From the NCBI GenBank assembly GCA_963829585.1, contig CAWHJD010000015.1, positions 1 through 64,000 of the forward strand: DNA of 64,000 nucleotides, in the 5' to 3' direction. Positions 11,597 through 19,639 of this stretch are shown one piece after another (position 1 is the stretch's first letter; each line of letters begins with the position of its first letter). The stretch comes from Sva-07 sp963829585 (GTDB taxonomy: Bacteria; Actinomycetota; Acidimicrobiia; Acidimicrobiales; Ilumatobacteraceae). The position numbers and the translations under genes are program-made. The notes under the pieces were generated by a model. That model was not told the origin of the DNA, did no database searches, and saw only the letters and a program-made list of their open reading frames with translations.

Positions 11597-12388
11597 GTGA
11601 GTACTGCGAGCCCGAGCCCACGATCCATCGTCCCGTCACCACCCGACGACCTCCACGAGTGGGTGAGTTTCGAGGATCCCGACGAACAGCGCACGTGGGT
11701 CTTCGATGCCACCTACCTGCGGTCGAACTACATGTGCATCTACGGATGCGGCTGCAAGGGGATCCTCGAGGAACCCGCCCCGGAGCTTCAGCACGGGTGC
11801 TGCAGCCATGGCGCCCATTTCGTCGACGACGACGACATCGCCAACCTCACGCGCCATGCCGAGCGCCTCACCCCGGAGCAGTGGCAGTTCCACAAGAAGG
11901 GCCGCTCCAAGAAGGGGAAGCGCAAGAAGGGCTATCTCGCCGATGGTGAGCCCGAAGCCGACGGCTCACCCGTCACCACCACACGGGTCGTGGACGGTGC
12001 GTGCATCTTCCTCAACCGGGTGGGATTCGACGGTGGTGTCGGTTGCGCGCTGCACATCGCCGCACTCGAGGCGGGCGAACGCCCGATGGACTGGAAGCCA
12101 TCGGTGTGCTGGCAGGTGCCGCTGCGACTCGAGCACTCCACCGACGAATCGGGCCACGTCACCTCACGGCTGCGCGAATGGAAACGACGCGACTGGGGTG
12201 AGGGCGGCAGCGAGTTCGGCTGGTGGTGCACGGAAGAACCCGAGGCATTCGTCGGATCCGAGCCGCTGTACGCCTCGGCGAAGGACGAGATCGTCGAACT
12301 GGTGGGAGAACACGTCTACCGGGCGATGGTGCTGCAGTTGGAGCGCCCGAACTGGGTGCCGCTCCCGCACCCTGCAGTGCGTCGCTGA
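11597..12388 (+). CDS. Conserved cysteine-rich protein, possible metal-binding
   Basis: The protein has 263 residues with a cysteine cluster near residues 47-75: YMCIYGCGCKGI, then HGCCSHGAHF. This is followed by a very basic KKGRSKKGKRKKG patch near residues 102-114 and further Cys near FDGGVGCALH and PSVCWQVPL. The pattern resembles metal-chelating YkgJ-like proteins, but I cannot assign a function. The start is GTG 11597, fixed by the -10 box at 11583-11588. The gene is divergent from alaS and convergent with the small gene ending at 12416. Confidence 0.75.
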   Translation: MSTASPSPRSIVPSPPDDLHEWVSFEDPDEQRTWVFDATYLRSNYMCIYGCGCKGILEEPAPELQHGCCSHGAHFVDDDDIANLTRHAERLTPEQWQFHKKGRSKKGKRKKGYLADGEPEADGSPVTTTRVVDGACIFLNRVGFDGGVGCALHIAALEAGERPMDWKPSVCWQVPLRLEHSTDESGHVTSRLREWKRRDWGEGGSEFGWWCTEEPEAFVGSEPLYASAKDEIVELVGEHVYRAMVLQLERPNWVPLPHPAVRR

Positions 12389-12393
12389 TCGCG

Positions 12394-12408
12394 CTGCGGG
12401 GACCGCAG
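12394..12408. terminator. Hairpin between convergent genes, possible bidirectional terminator
   Basis: CTGCGG-GGA-CCGCAG forms a 6-bp stem with a 3-base loop in the 27-base gap between two convergent stop codons. It is flanked on both sides by the direct repeat CGCTGATC. There is no T-tract, so intrinsic termination is uncertain. Confidence 0.35.
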
Positions 12409-12415
12409 TCGCTGA

Positions 12416-12616
12416 TCAGTCGTCGAGATCGTCGTCGTCGTCGAAGGTGACGCCGTATTTCTCCGCCAGGGCCGCGTATTCGTCATCGTCGCCGGCGTCG
12501 CCGCCATGCGACGACGGGGGCTCGGAACGGTCACCGAATCCGAGATCGAACGCTCCCGGGCCGGACTGCTTCAGTTTTCTCGCCTCTTCGAAACGGCGAT
12601 GACGACCCTTCTTCAC
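12416..12616 (-). CDS. Small charged protein, DUF3073-like
   Basis: GTG 12616, preceded by GGGAG at ribosome-binding distance, gives 66 residues. The protein is strongly polar: a basic N-terminus (KKGRHRRFEEARKLKQ) and an acidic C-terminus (EYAALAEKYGVTFDDDDDL). Actinobacterial DUF3073 proteins have the same plan, a short basic head and a DEYA/KY acidic tail, so membership is plausible but not proven. Function is unknown. The 5' region carries a tandem palindromic repeat at 12686-12735. Confidence 0.6.
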   Translation of the reverse strand: MKKGRHRRFEEARKLKQSGPGAFDLGFGDRSEPPSSHGGDAGDDDEYAALAEKYGVTFDDDDDLDD

Positions 12617-12685
12617 GACAGGGCTCCCACAGGCTAGAAAGTTGACATTCGGGCACAGGGTACCGGTGAGGTGCTCCATTCCTCT

Positions 12686-12735
12686 GGTTCCGCGGAATGG
12701 TTCCGCGGAATGGTTCGACGAATGGTCCGTGAAAT
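12686..12735. repeat. Tandem repeat of a palindromic 13-mer
   Basis: Two perfect copies of GGTTCCGCGGAAT (12686-12698, 12699-12711) are followed by two decayed copies (GGTTCGACGAAT 12712-12723, GGTCCGTGAAAT 12724-12735). Each perfect copy contains the 10-bp palindrome TTCCGCGGAA. The array lies 70-120 bases upstream of the small gene starting at 12616 and just downstream of RNase D. Spaced palindromes suggest a repressor or activator site; no cognate regulator is adjacent. Confidence 0.6.
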
Positions 12736-12750
12736 TGCCGGCAGTGCGTC

Positions 12751-13923
12751 TCAGTCCGACACGGTGGTCAGACGCAGCCGTCCCTGCCCGTCGAACGTGA
12801 GTCCGGCTTCGCCGGCGACCAGGCGCCTGATGCCGTCGCCGACCAGCACGTTCCGCCATCCCGATGCCAGCCGAGCATCGTCGTCGCCCCGCAGGAACGA
12901 CACGATGTCCGACCGGGTGGCGAGCAGCGCAGGATCGAGTCGTTCATCGCGCGCCAGCTGCGCCACCCAGGCCGACACGAGTGTCACGGCGGGGCGCATC
13001 GACCGGTCGAGGTCGTCGGCCGACGGCGGCGGTGCCGGGGCGGGCGCACCCTTGGCAGCCTTGACCGCCTCGAGGATCTCCTCGGCGAGCCCGCCGCGAG
13101 AATGGCGTTCGTCGACGCCCCGAGCCTGTGCGAGCTCCTTGGCGTTGCCCGGGGCGCGCTGCGCGATGCCGAGGATGGCGAGATCGGGCAACACCTGACG
13201 CACCGGGGTGTCGGTGCGCATGGCGCGTCGTTCACGCCAGGCCGCCACGCTCTGGGCGACCGCCCTGGCGTTGGGCCGCAACGAGCGCGCGTCCTTCAGA
13301 CGCAACCATGCATCGTCGGGAGCCGATCCGCTCGTCGGACGGGTCCGGAGCTCCTCGCAGGCGTCGTCGGCCCAGCCGAGGCGATCGACGTCGGCGAGTT
13401 GTGCCACCAGTCGTTCGTGCACTTCGAGCAGGTACTCGACGTCGACGGCGGCGTACTGACGCTGGCTGTCGGTGAGGGGCCGCCTGAGCCAGTCGGTCAG
13501 GCGATCACCCTTCGCCGGTGTCACCCCGAGTTCGCCCTGGAGCAGCGACACCAGCGACGGCGTGCCGTAGCCGAGGAAGCCCGCGGCGAGTTGGGTGTCG
13601 AACAGGCGAGTCGGCACCGAACCGACCGCATGGGTGAGCACATCGAGATCCTGCTGTGCGGCGTGGATGACACACAGCGATTCGGATACGAACAGCTTGT
13701 CGAAGCTGGCCACGTCGACGGCGAGGGGGTCGATCAACGCCACCTGCTGGCCGTCGCCGCTTCGCCATGCAACCTGCACGAGAGCGAGCTTCGGGTAGTA
13801 GGTCCGTTCACGGTGGAACTCGGTGTCGAGTGCGTAGCGGGGCTGGTCGAGCAGGGTCGAGACGACGTCGTCGAGGTCGGCCTGCCGATCGATCCAGCGG
13901 TACTCGAGCCGCGGCTCAGTCAT
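12751..13923 (-). CDS. rnd: Ribonuclease D (DEDD exonuclease with HRDC domain)
   Basis: The 390-residue protein carries DEDDy exonuclease motifs: YALDTEFHRERTYYP (Exo I), CVIHAAQQDLDVL (Exo II) and QYAAVDVEYLLEVH (Exo III Tyr/Asp). An HRDC region follows near residues 205-280 (RTDTPVRQVLPDLAIL). RNase D trims 3' ends of structured RNAs such as tRNA precursors. ATG 13923 overlaps the rhodanese gene end by 8 bases, so the two are probably co-transcribed. Confidence 0.92.
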   Translation of the reverse strand: MTEPRLEYRWIDRQADLDDVVSTLLDQPRYALDTEFHRERTYYPKLALVQVAWRSGDGQQVALIDPLAVDVASFDKLFVSESLCVIHAAQQDLDVLTHAVGSVPTRLFDTQLAAGFLGYGTPSLVSLLQGELGVTPAKGDRLTDWLRRPLTDSQRQYAAVDVEYLLEVHERLVAQLADVDRLGWADDACEELRTRPTSGSAPDDAWLRLKDARSLRPNARAVAQSVAAWRERRAMRTDTPVRQVLPDLAILGIAQRAPGNAKELAQARGVDERHSRGGLAEEILEAVKAAKGAPAPAPPPSADDLDRSMRPAVTLVSAWVAQLARDERLDPALLATRSDIVSFLRGDDDARLASGWRNVLVGDGIRRLVAGEAGLTFDGQGRLRLTTVSD

Positions 13924-14245
13924 CGGCGGCACCGGAGGCGGCGCCGGACACGGTGTCGAAACCCGCTTCGATCCAGGCCAGCATCCCGCCGGCGACGTTG
14001 ACCGCCTCGATGCCCTGCTCCGCGAGGAATCGGCAGGCATTGGCGCTGCGATTGCCCGACCGGCACACGACGTAGGTCGGCGAACCGTCGAACGCCCCGA
14101 GGCGTTCGGGCACCGTGCTGAGCGGCACCAGTTCTGCCTGCGCGATGCGAACGCTCTCCCATTCCTGAGGTTCCCGAACGTCGATGATCCGAGCGCTGGG
14201 CCCGATCGCCGCCAGGTCGTGGACCGAGATCTCCGAGACTGTCAC
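13916..14245 (-). CDS. Rhodanese-like sulfurtransferase domain protein
   Basis: This single-domain rhodanese has 109 residues. It shows the entry motif RIIDVREPQEWES and the active-site loop YVVCRSGNRSA, with Cys as the persulfide carrier. GTG 14245 is chosen because it follows the mobA stop by 4 bases and gives the normal domain length. It sits between mobA and rnd, and a direct partner is not evident; a role in sulfur delivery to molybdopterin is possible from the mobA neighbour but unproven. Confidence 0.85.
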   Translation of the reverse strand: MTVSEISVHDLAAIGPSARIIDVREPQEWESVRIAQAELVPLSTVPERLGAFDGSPTYVVCRSGNRSANACRFLAEQGIEAVNVAGGMLAWIEAGFDTVSGAASGAADD

Positions 14246-14249
14246 GGCC

Positions 14250-14810
14250 TCAAGGGTACCGATCGAGGTCGCCGGGTGTGTTGATGTTGCGCAGCGACGC
14301 CGGCGGCAACGGCACCTCGACGGTGCACAGCTCTGCGAGTACCCGGTGAACGGCGCGCTCGCCGGCATCGAACGACGCCCGGACGCGGCCGGCTGCCGTG
14401 CTGCGCCACAGGGCGCAGGCCGGCTCCGGTCGCCCACCGTTGGCGACCACGACGTCGACGTCGGGTCGCTGCCGGGCAACCTCGATCAGGGCGGCCAGAT
14501 CGGTCGAGGAGAGGTGAGCGAGATCGCAGGCCACGATCAGGAGATCGGTGGCCTCCGGCGCGAACAGCTCGAGCAGGCCGAGGATGCCGCCGAGCGGACC
14601 TTCGCCCGGATAGCGGTCGGCCAGGACGCGCCGTTCGAGGGTTGCGAGTTCGATCGGATCGCCGCCGTACAGCACGACCGGTTCACACCCTGCCGCCGCG
14701 AGCGCGCCGGCCACCCGAGCGGCCATCGGGGTGCCACCGACCTCGATGAGCGCCTTCGTGCGGCCCATGCGGCGACTGGCGCCACCAGTGAGGACGGCAC
14801 CGATCACCAT
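14250..14810 (-). CDS. mobA: Molybdenum cofactor guanylyltransferase-like protein
   Basis: The protein of about 186 residues has the nucleotidyltransferase signature AVLTGGASRRMGRTKAL and the metal-site motif LLIVACDLAHLSSTDL. The C-terminal SLRNINTPGDL is typical of MobA. MobA attaches GMP to molybdopterin to make Mo-bis-MGD. Related NTP transferases of the same fold cannot be fully excluded. ATG 14810 lies 5 bases downstream of the DUF3151 stop. Confidence 0.85.
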   Translation of the reverse strand: MVIGAVLTGGASRRMGRTKALIEVGGTPMAARVAGALAAAGCEPVVLYGGDPIELATLERRVLADRYPGEGPLGGILGLLELFAPEATDLLIVACDLAHLSSTDLAALIEVARQRPDVDVVVANGGRPEPACALWRSTAAGRVRASFDAGERAVHRVLAELCTVEVPLPPASLRNINTPGDLDRYP

Positions 14811-14815
14811 CGGCG

Positions 14816-15250
14816 TCAGTCCGAGGGGATCCCGGACGGGTCGAGTTGCAGCAGGAACGTGCGGCATCGTTCGGCCTCGTCGGTCTCACCGATGGCTGCG
14901 GCCATGTCGCCGAGCCCTCGCATGCACCGCAGGAACCCGCGATTGGTCGGCTCGGACCAACGCACGTACCCGCTCCCCCGCCACCCGTTGGCCCGCAACG
15001 CGTCCAGCCCTCGGTGATAGCCCACGCGGTAGGCCGCATAGCGGTCGATCGTGTCGCGTCCGAGATCGCCGAGCGCTGCCCAGGCATCGAGGAACCGCGG
15101 CGCCGAGGCCACGACATCGGCAACCGCCGCTCGCCGCTCGTCACCGGTCAGCGCCAACGCCGCCTCGAGCCGGGCGGCGACCACGGGGTCGGGCGCCGGC
15201 AGCACGGTCGTGGGAAGCCCCGAGGAGAGGTTGATCGGCTGGTCGCTCAC
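14816..15250 (-). CDS. DUF3151 family protein
   Basis: The 144-residue protein matches the actinobacterial DUF3151 pattern: RFLDAWAALGDLGRD, YRVGYHRGLDALRANGWRG, and NRGFLRCMRGLGDMAAAIGE near the C-terminus. The function of the family is unknown. GTG 15250 is set by a TACGCT -10 box 7 bases upstream. It heads the DUF3151-mobA-rhodanese-rnd run and is divergent from the small membrane gene. Confidence 0.85.
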   Translation of the reverse strand: MSDQPINLSSGLPTTVLPAPDPVVAARLEAALALTGDERRAAVADVVASAPRFLDAWAALGDLGRDTIDRYAAYRVGYHRGLDALRANGWRGSGYVRWSEPTNRGFLRCMRGLGDMAAAIGETDEAERCRTFLLQLDPSGIPSD

Positions 15251-15257
15251 CCGGGCG

Positions 15258-15278
15258 AGCGTACCGACGCCGTACAGT
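15258..15278. promoter_or_regulatory. Divergent leaderless promoter pair
   Basis: On the minus strand TACGCT (15258-15263) is 7 bases before GTG 15250. On the plus strand TACAGT (15273-15278) is 6 bases before GTG 15285. The whole intergenic region is only 34 bases, so both transcripts should lack a leader. Confidence 0.55.
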
Positions 15279-15284
15279 GCTGAC

Positions 15285-15581
15285 GTGATCGCCATGACCC
15301 TGGACCAGGCACAGACCGTCGCCCTCGTGGCCACCACTGCGCTCGTCGTCGGGGCCATCGCATCGTTCTGGGTGATGAAGAGCCTGGTCCAGAAGCTCCT
15401 CGTCGCCGGTCTGCTCGGCGTCCTGGCGTTCGCGGTGTGGACCCAGCGCGGAGCACTCCAGGACTGCGCCGACAAGGTGCAGGACAACTTCACGCGAGCG
15501 GGCACCTCGCTCACCGTGATCGACACCGAGTGCTCGTTCTTCGGAATGTCGATCACGATCTCGGACCCGCGTTCGGAGTGA
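15285..15581 (+). CDS. Small membrane protein
   Basis: The protein has 98 residues and two predicted transmembrane helices: LVATTALVVGAIASFWVM and KLLVAGLLGVLAFAVWT. An extracytoplasmic tail with two cysteines (LQDCADKV, TECSFFG) follows. I do not recognise the family. GTG 15285 fits the TACAGT -10 box; ATG 15294 is an alternative. Its stop overlaps the start of the MFS gene (GTGA), so they are translationally coupled. Confidence 0.7.
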   Translation: MIAMTLDQAQTVALVATTALVVGAIASFWVMKSLVQKLLVAGLLGVLAFAVWTQRGALQDCADKVQDNFTRAGTSLTVIDTECSFFGMSITISDPRSE

Positions 15582-16783
15582 ACACCCTCGTCCGGCTCAC
15601 CGGCGCCAAGACCGTCGCGAACACCGCGCTGCGATGGATCCCGTTGTTCCTGCCCACGTTGGAGCGGGCGTTCGGGGCGTCCACCACACAGCTGACCACG
15701 GTGATCGGCGCGGGTGAGCTGGCCGGGTTCTCGACGATCGCGTCCGGCGCGCGACTCGATCGTGGACGCGAACGGGTCGTGATGGTGTCGTCGCTCGGTC
15801 TGGTCGCCGCATCCTCGGTCATCGCGCTCGGCGGAACCGTGGCCACCTTCGCCGTGTCGTTCTTCGTCCTCGTGCTGGGCGTGGCGAACTTCACCGTCGC
15901 CGGCCAGGCCTGGATCAGTCACCGTGTCGCCTACAGCCGGAGGGCGAGATCACTCGGGCTCTTCGAGACGTCGTGGGCCATCGCACTGCTGATCGGCGCC
16001 CCCGTCGTCGCACTGCTCATCAACGTCTTCGGCTGGCGAGGCCCGTTCGTCGCACTGGCCGTCGCGTCGACGATCGCCGCACTCGTCGTGGCCGGTGCGC
16101 TGCCACGATGGGCGCCTCGTGCCGAGGACGTCGAGTTCGTCTCGGCGGCGACAGCGAGCGTGGGATCCAGGCGAGCGACCACGGCGCGCGCCGACCGTGC
16201 ATCGATCACGTCCACAGCCTGGCTCGTGATGATCGGATCGGCGACGACGGCGATGGCCGGGCTGTCGGTCTTCGTCGTCTCGGGGAGCTGGCTCGACGAC
16301 GCGTTCGGCGTGTCGACGAGCGGTATCGGGGTGATCGCCGTTGCGTTCGGCACCGTCGAACTCGCCGCGAGCCTGACGAGTGCAGGCGTCGCCGACACCG
16401 TGGGCAAGTTCCGCAGCACGATCGCCGGTCTGGTCCTGCTGGTCGCGGGGCTCGGCGTGATGATGCTCGCCGAAGGTCGGCTCTCCGTCGGGTTGGGTGG
16501 GCTCCTGTTGTTCCTCCTCGGTTTCGAATTCGCGTTCGTGACCTCGCTCTCGCTCGTGAGCGAGGCGATGCCGGATGCACGCGGCACCACACTCGCCGTG
16601 TCCAACGCCGTGGCCACGATGGCCCGTGCCGGCGGGGCGATACTGAGCGGCTGGCTCTTCGCCACGCACGGCATCGCGGGAACCGCTGCCCTCTCGGCGA
16701 CGTCCGCCGTCGTCGCCTCGCTGTCGTTCGTGTTCAGCCGTCGGATCCGACCGACGGTTGCATCGAGGGCGTCGACGACCTGA
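15578..16783 (+). CDS. MFS transporter
   Basis: The 401-residue polytopic protein has about 12 hydrophobic segments in two halves. The halves are separated by a charged loop near residues 185-210 (PRWAPRAEDVEF to ARADRASITS). It shows loop patterns typical of drug/metabolite MFS carriers (GARLDRGRERVVM after helix 2, GVADTVGKFRST in the second half). The substrate is unknown. GTG 15578 overlaps the preceding stop. Its 3' end overlaps the convergent hydrolase gene by 50 bases. Confidence 0.85.
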   Translation: MNTLVRLTGAKTVANTALRWIPLFLPTLERAFGASTTQLTTVIGAGELAGFSTIASGARLDRGRERVVMVSSLGLVAASSVIALGGTVATFAVSFFVLVLGVANFTVAGQAWISHRVAYSRRARSLGLFETSWAIALLIGAPVVALLINVFGWRGPFVALAVASTIAALVVAGALPRWAPRAEDVEFVSAATASVGSRRATTARADRASITSTAWLVMIGSATTAMAGLSVFVVSGSWLDDAFGVSTSGIGVIAVAFGTVELAASLTSAGVADTVGKFRSTIAGLVLLVAGLGVMMLAEGRLSVGLGGLLLFLLGFEFAFVTSLSLVSEAMPDARGTTLAVSNAVATMARAGGAILSGWLFATHGIAGTAALSATSAVVASLSFVFSRRIRPTVASRASTT

Positions 16784-17537
16784 GGAACTGCGCAACCGAC
16801 ACAGCCACGACCTCGGCGTGGGTGTGCGGGCCGGCATGGCCCGCCCCGGCGATCGTCTCGGTGCGACAATCGGGAAGCATCTCGGTGAGGCGATCCATGC
16901 CCTCGCGATGGTGTGGCCGGGCGTGTTCACCGCACAGAGCCAGCACGGGAGCGGTCACCGCAGCGCCCTCCCACGGGGGTGTTCGTCGCAGATCGGCCAG
17001 CTCCGAGACCATCGCCGCGCCTTCGGCGCGCCGCTCCTCGCGTTTCGACGCGGGGAGGCGATCCCAGACATCGTCACCGACCAGGCGCCGCATGAACGCC
17101 TCGGCGGCATCTCCCGGATCGTCGAGTGCCATCGCAGCGCCACCGGCGGAGTTGCCCGGCCACCATCCGAGCCACGACAGCGGGGTCTCGTACACGACCA
17201 CGCACGAGACCAGCTCGGGTCGGCGAGCGGCCAGTGCGAGCACGACGTTGCCGCCGAAGCTGTGTCCGAACAGCGCGACCGGCAACACCGGCGATGCCGA
17301 CACGACGTCCACGAGATCGTCGACGTTCGCCTCCACGGTCCACGGTGGACCCACGCCTTGGGATCGTCCGTATCCACGCCGGTCGTAGCGAACGACCCTG
17401 TACTGCGTGTCGAGTCGGCGACTGAGTCGCAGCAGGCCTGCCGAGCGGTCCATCGAACCGTGGACGACGACGAGCGTCGGCAGATCGAGGCTCCCCGCCG
17501 ACTCCGACCGGATGCCGGCCGCGGTGTCACGTCGCAT
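16734..17537 (-). CDS. Alpha/beta-fold hydrolase
   Basis: The protein has 267 residues. The oxyanion region is VVVHGSMDRS, the nucleophile elbow GHSFGG, and the catalytic His lies in AGHAGPHTH near the C-terminus. Substrate unknown. ATG 17537 shares a base with the pyk stop, so it is the second gene of a pyk operon. The 3' end is antisense to the last 50 bases of the MFS gene. Confidence 0.85.
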   Translation of the reverse strand: MRRDTAAGIRSESAGSLDLPTLVVVHGSMDRSAGLLRLSRRLDTQYRVVRYDRRGYGRSQGVGPPWTVEANVDDLVDVVSASPVLPVALFGHSFGGNVVLALAARRPELVSCVVVYETPLSWLGWWPGNSAGGAAMALDDPGDAAEAFMRRLVGDDVWDRLPASKREERRAEGAAMVSELADLRRTPPWEGAAVTAPVLALCGEHARPHHREGMDRLTEMLPDCRTETIAGAGHAGPHTHAEVVAVSVAQFLRSSTPSMQPSVGSDG

Positions 17538-18991
17538 CAGTCGACGCGCACGATCCGCAGGACATCGGTGGCCGCGCCGGGCGGTCGTGGTCGGTCGGGG
17601 TCCGGTGCCCCGGCCAGCACGAGGACGATGTCGCCGGATGCGATCAGCCCGGCCCGCAACGCCGTCTCCACCGCGAACCACACCATCTCGTCGGTCGTGC
17701 CGTAGAGGTCGACCTCGAGTGGTTCCACACCCCAACTGAGCGCCAACGCGCGCACGACGGCAGGGTCGGGCGAGAGTCCGATCATGCGGGCCGCCGGGCG
17801 GAACCTGGCCATCGCCCGAGCCGTTCGCCCACTGCGCGTGCAGCACAGGATTGCCGACGCGCCGGCGTCGTGGGCGGCCTGCGAAGCGGCATGTGTCAGC
17901 GCCGCCGTGATCGTGTCGATCGACGACATCTTCTCGTGGTGGGGTGACTGCTGCATCCGCCCCAGCCGGTTCGCCCACTGCCGGTACGCGGCCTCGGACT
18001 CGGCCCGTTCGGCCACGGTTGCCATCGTTCGCACCACCAATGCCGGATCGTGCCCGATGGCGGTCTCCCCCGAGAGCATCAGCGCATCGGTGCCGTCGAA
18101 CACCGCATTGGCCACGTCGCTCACCTCCGCCCGAGTCGGTGACGGCGCGGTGATCATCGACTCCAACATCTGTGTCGCCGTGATCACGGGGACGCCGGCT
18201 TCCACGCAATGGCGAACGATCCGCTTCTGCAGGTGTGGGACGTCCTCGATCGGACAGTCGATGCCGAGATCGCCACGAGCGACCATCACCACGTCACTCG
18301 CGGCGACGATCTCGTGCAGTTGGTCGATGGCTGCGGTGGTCTCGATCTTCGCGACCAACAGGGCCCGATCGCCCACGATCGCTCTGACCTTGTCGACGTC
18401 GGCCGCGGCCCGGACGAACGACACCGCGATGAACTCGACACCCGCCGCAGCGACGGCCTCGGCCAGCACGAGATCCTCGCCGGTCGGCGAGGGCAGTCGG
18501 AGGGTCTCCGACGAGAGGTGGACGCCCGGGCGCCCGTTGGCCTCACCCCCGTTCTCGAGCTGGGCGACGACGGAGTCGACGCCGATCTCGGTGACCCTCA
18601 TCGCGATCGCACCGTCACCGAGCTGCACCCGACTCCCGACGGCGAGATCCTCGATCAGGGTGGGATAGGGCACGGTGATGTGGTCGGCATCGCTGGTGCC
18701 CTCCCCCGGTCGGAGCGTGACGAACTCTCCGGCGACGAGACGCACCCCGCCGTCGGGGAATGCCCCGGCGCGGATCTTCGGGCCGGGGAGGTCGGCCAAC
18801 ACGGCAACCGGCCGCCCGCGATCCCGCGCCACCTCGCGGACCCGCGCCAGCCGTTGGAGATGTTCGTCGAGCGACCCGTGACTCAGGTTGAGCCTGACCA
18901 CGTCCACACCCGCATCGATCAACGCGGCGAGCATCTCGGTGGAGTCGCTCGCCGGCCCGATGGTCGCCACGATCTTCGTTCGCCCGGTCAT
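17537..18991 (-). CDS. pyk: Pyruvate kinase
   Basis: This enzyme makes ATP and pyruvate from PEP and ADP. Motifs seen: TKIVATIGPAS, VVRLNLSHGS, LLVAKIETTAAI, MVARGDLGIDCP (active-site loop), TATQMLESM and DALMLSGETAIG, followed by the C-terminal allosteric domain. ATG 18991 (MTGRTKIVATIGP) is preferred over an ATG at 19012 that would run into the divergent gene; it gives 484 residues. A weak TAGACA box lies 7 bases upstream (18999-19004). Confidence 0.96.
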   Translation of the reverse strand: MTGRTKIVATIGPASDSTEMLAALIDAGVDVVRLNLSHGSLDEHLQRLARVREVARDRGRPVAVLADLPGPKIRAGAFPDGGVRLVAGEFVTLRPGEGTSDADHITVPYPTLIEDLAVGSRVQLGDGAIAMRVTEIGVDSVVAQLENGGEANGRPGVHLSSETLRLPSPTGEDLVLAEAVAAAGVEFIAVSFVRAAADVDKVRAIVGDRALLVAKIETTAAIDQLHEIVAASDVVMVARGDLGIDCPIEDVPHLQKRIVRHCVEAGVPVITATQMLESMITAPSPTRAEVSDVANAVFDGTDALMLSGETAIGHDPALVVRTMATVAERAESEAAYRQWANRLGRMQQSPHHEKMSSIDTITAALTHAASQAAHDAGASAILCCTRSGRTARAMARFRPAARMIGLSPDPAVVRALALSWGVEPLEVDLYGTTDEMVWFAVETALRAGLIASGDIVLVLAGAPDPDRPRPPGAATDVLRIVRVD

Positions 18992-19011
18992 TTCTGCTTG
19001 TCTATCGTGCA

Positions 19012-19635
19012 ATGGAACTCCTCATCATCCGCCATGCCCTGCCGATACGCCGCGAACTCACGACGGGGGCAGCTGATCCGGAACTGTCCGAGGCGGGCCT
19101 GGCACAGGCGGCACACCTGGCCGACTACCTCGCGTCGGAACAGATCGACGCCATCTACGCCAGCCCGCTGGCGCGGGCACAGCAGACAGCGCTCCCGCTG
19201 CTGGACGGCCGTGATCTGGAGATCCGGACATCGGACGGAATCGCCGAATGGGATCAACACAGCTCCGAATACGTACCGGTCGAGGAGTTGAAGGCCGCCA
19301 ACGATCCCCGCTGGCACGCGATGCTCGCCGGCGAGTGGTCCGTCGACGAGTCCGAGGAGGACTTCCGGTATCGGGTCGTCTCGGCCATCGAGGGCATCAT
19401 CGCGGACCACGGCGGACAGCGGATCGCCGTCGTCTGCCACGGGGGCGTCATCAACGGGTATCTCTCGCACGTCCTCGGCCTCGACACGTTCGCTCGGGGG
19501 TTCTTCTATCCCAACTACACCTCGATCAATCGTGTGGCCGCAGCGTCGAGTGGCGAGCGCTCGATCGTCACGGTCAACGAGACCAGCCACCTTCGTGGCA
19601 CCGGTCTCCCGATGGGCCTGTTCCAGAACGGCTGA
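19012..19635 (+). CDS. Histidine phosphatase family protein
   Basis: The 207-residue protein belongs to the phosphoglycerate-mutase/acid phosphatase superfamily. The phospho-accepting His is in LIIRHALPIRRE (RHA instead of the commoner RHG). The second catalytic His is in VVCHGGVINGYL. YASPLARAQQTA is a further family motif. Substrate unknown. Its ATG lies 20 bases from the divergent pyk start. The stop is followed 4 bases later by the M18 peptidase start. Confidence 0.88.
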   Translation: MELLIIRHALPIRRELTTGAADPELSEAGLAQAAHLADYLASEQIDAIYASPLARAQQTALPLLDGRDLEIRTSDGIAEWDQHSSEYVPVEELKAANDPRWHAMLAGEWSVDESEEDFRYRVVSAIEGIIADHGGQRIAVVCHGGVINGYLSHVLGLDTFARGFFYPNYTSINRVAAASSGERSIVTVNETSHLRGTGLPMGLFQNG

Positions 19636-19639
19636 GCAG

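Noticed and set aside
12642..12647. TTGACA as a plus-strand -35 promoter element
   Set aside because: No -10 box at suitable spacing and no plus-strand gene follows; the neighbouring genes are on the minus strand.
18992..19011. Leaderless bidirectional promoter between pyk and the histidine phosphatase
   Set aside because: Only weak boxes (TAGACA for pyk; TATCGT too close to the plus-strand ATG) fit in 20 bases, so it was left out of the confident set.
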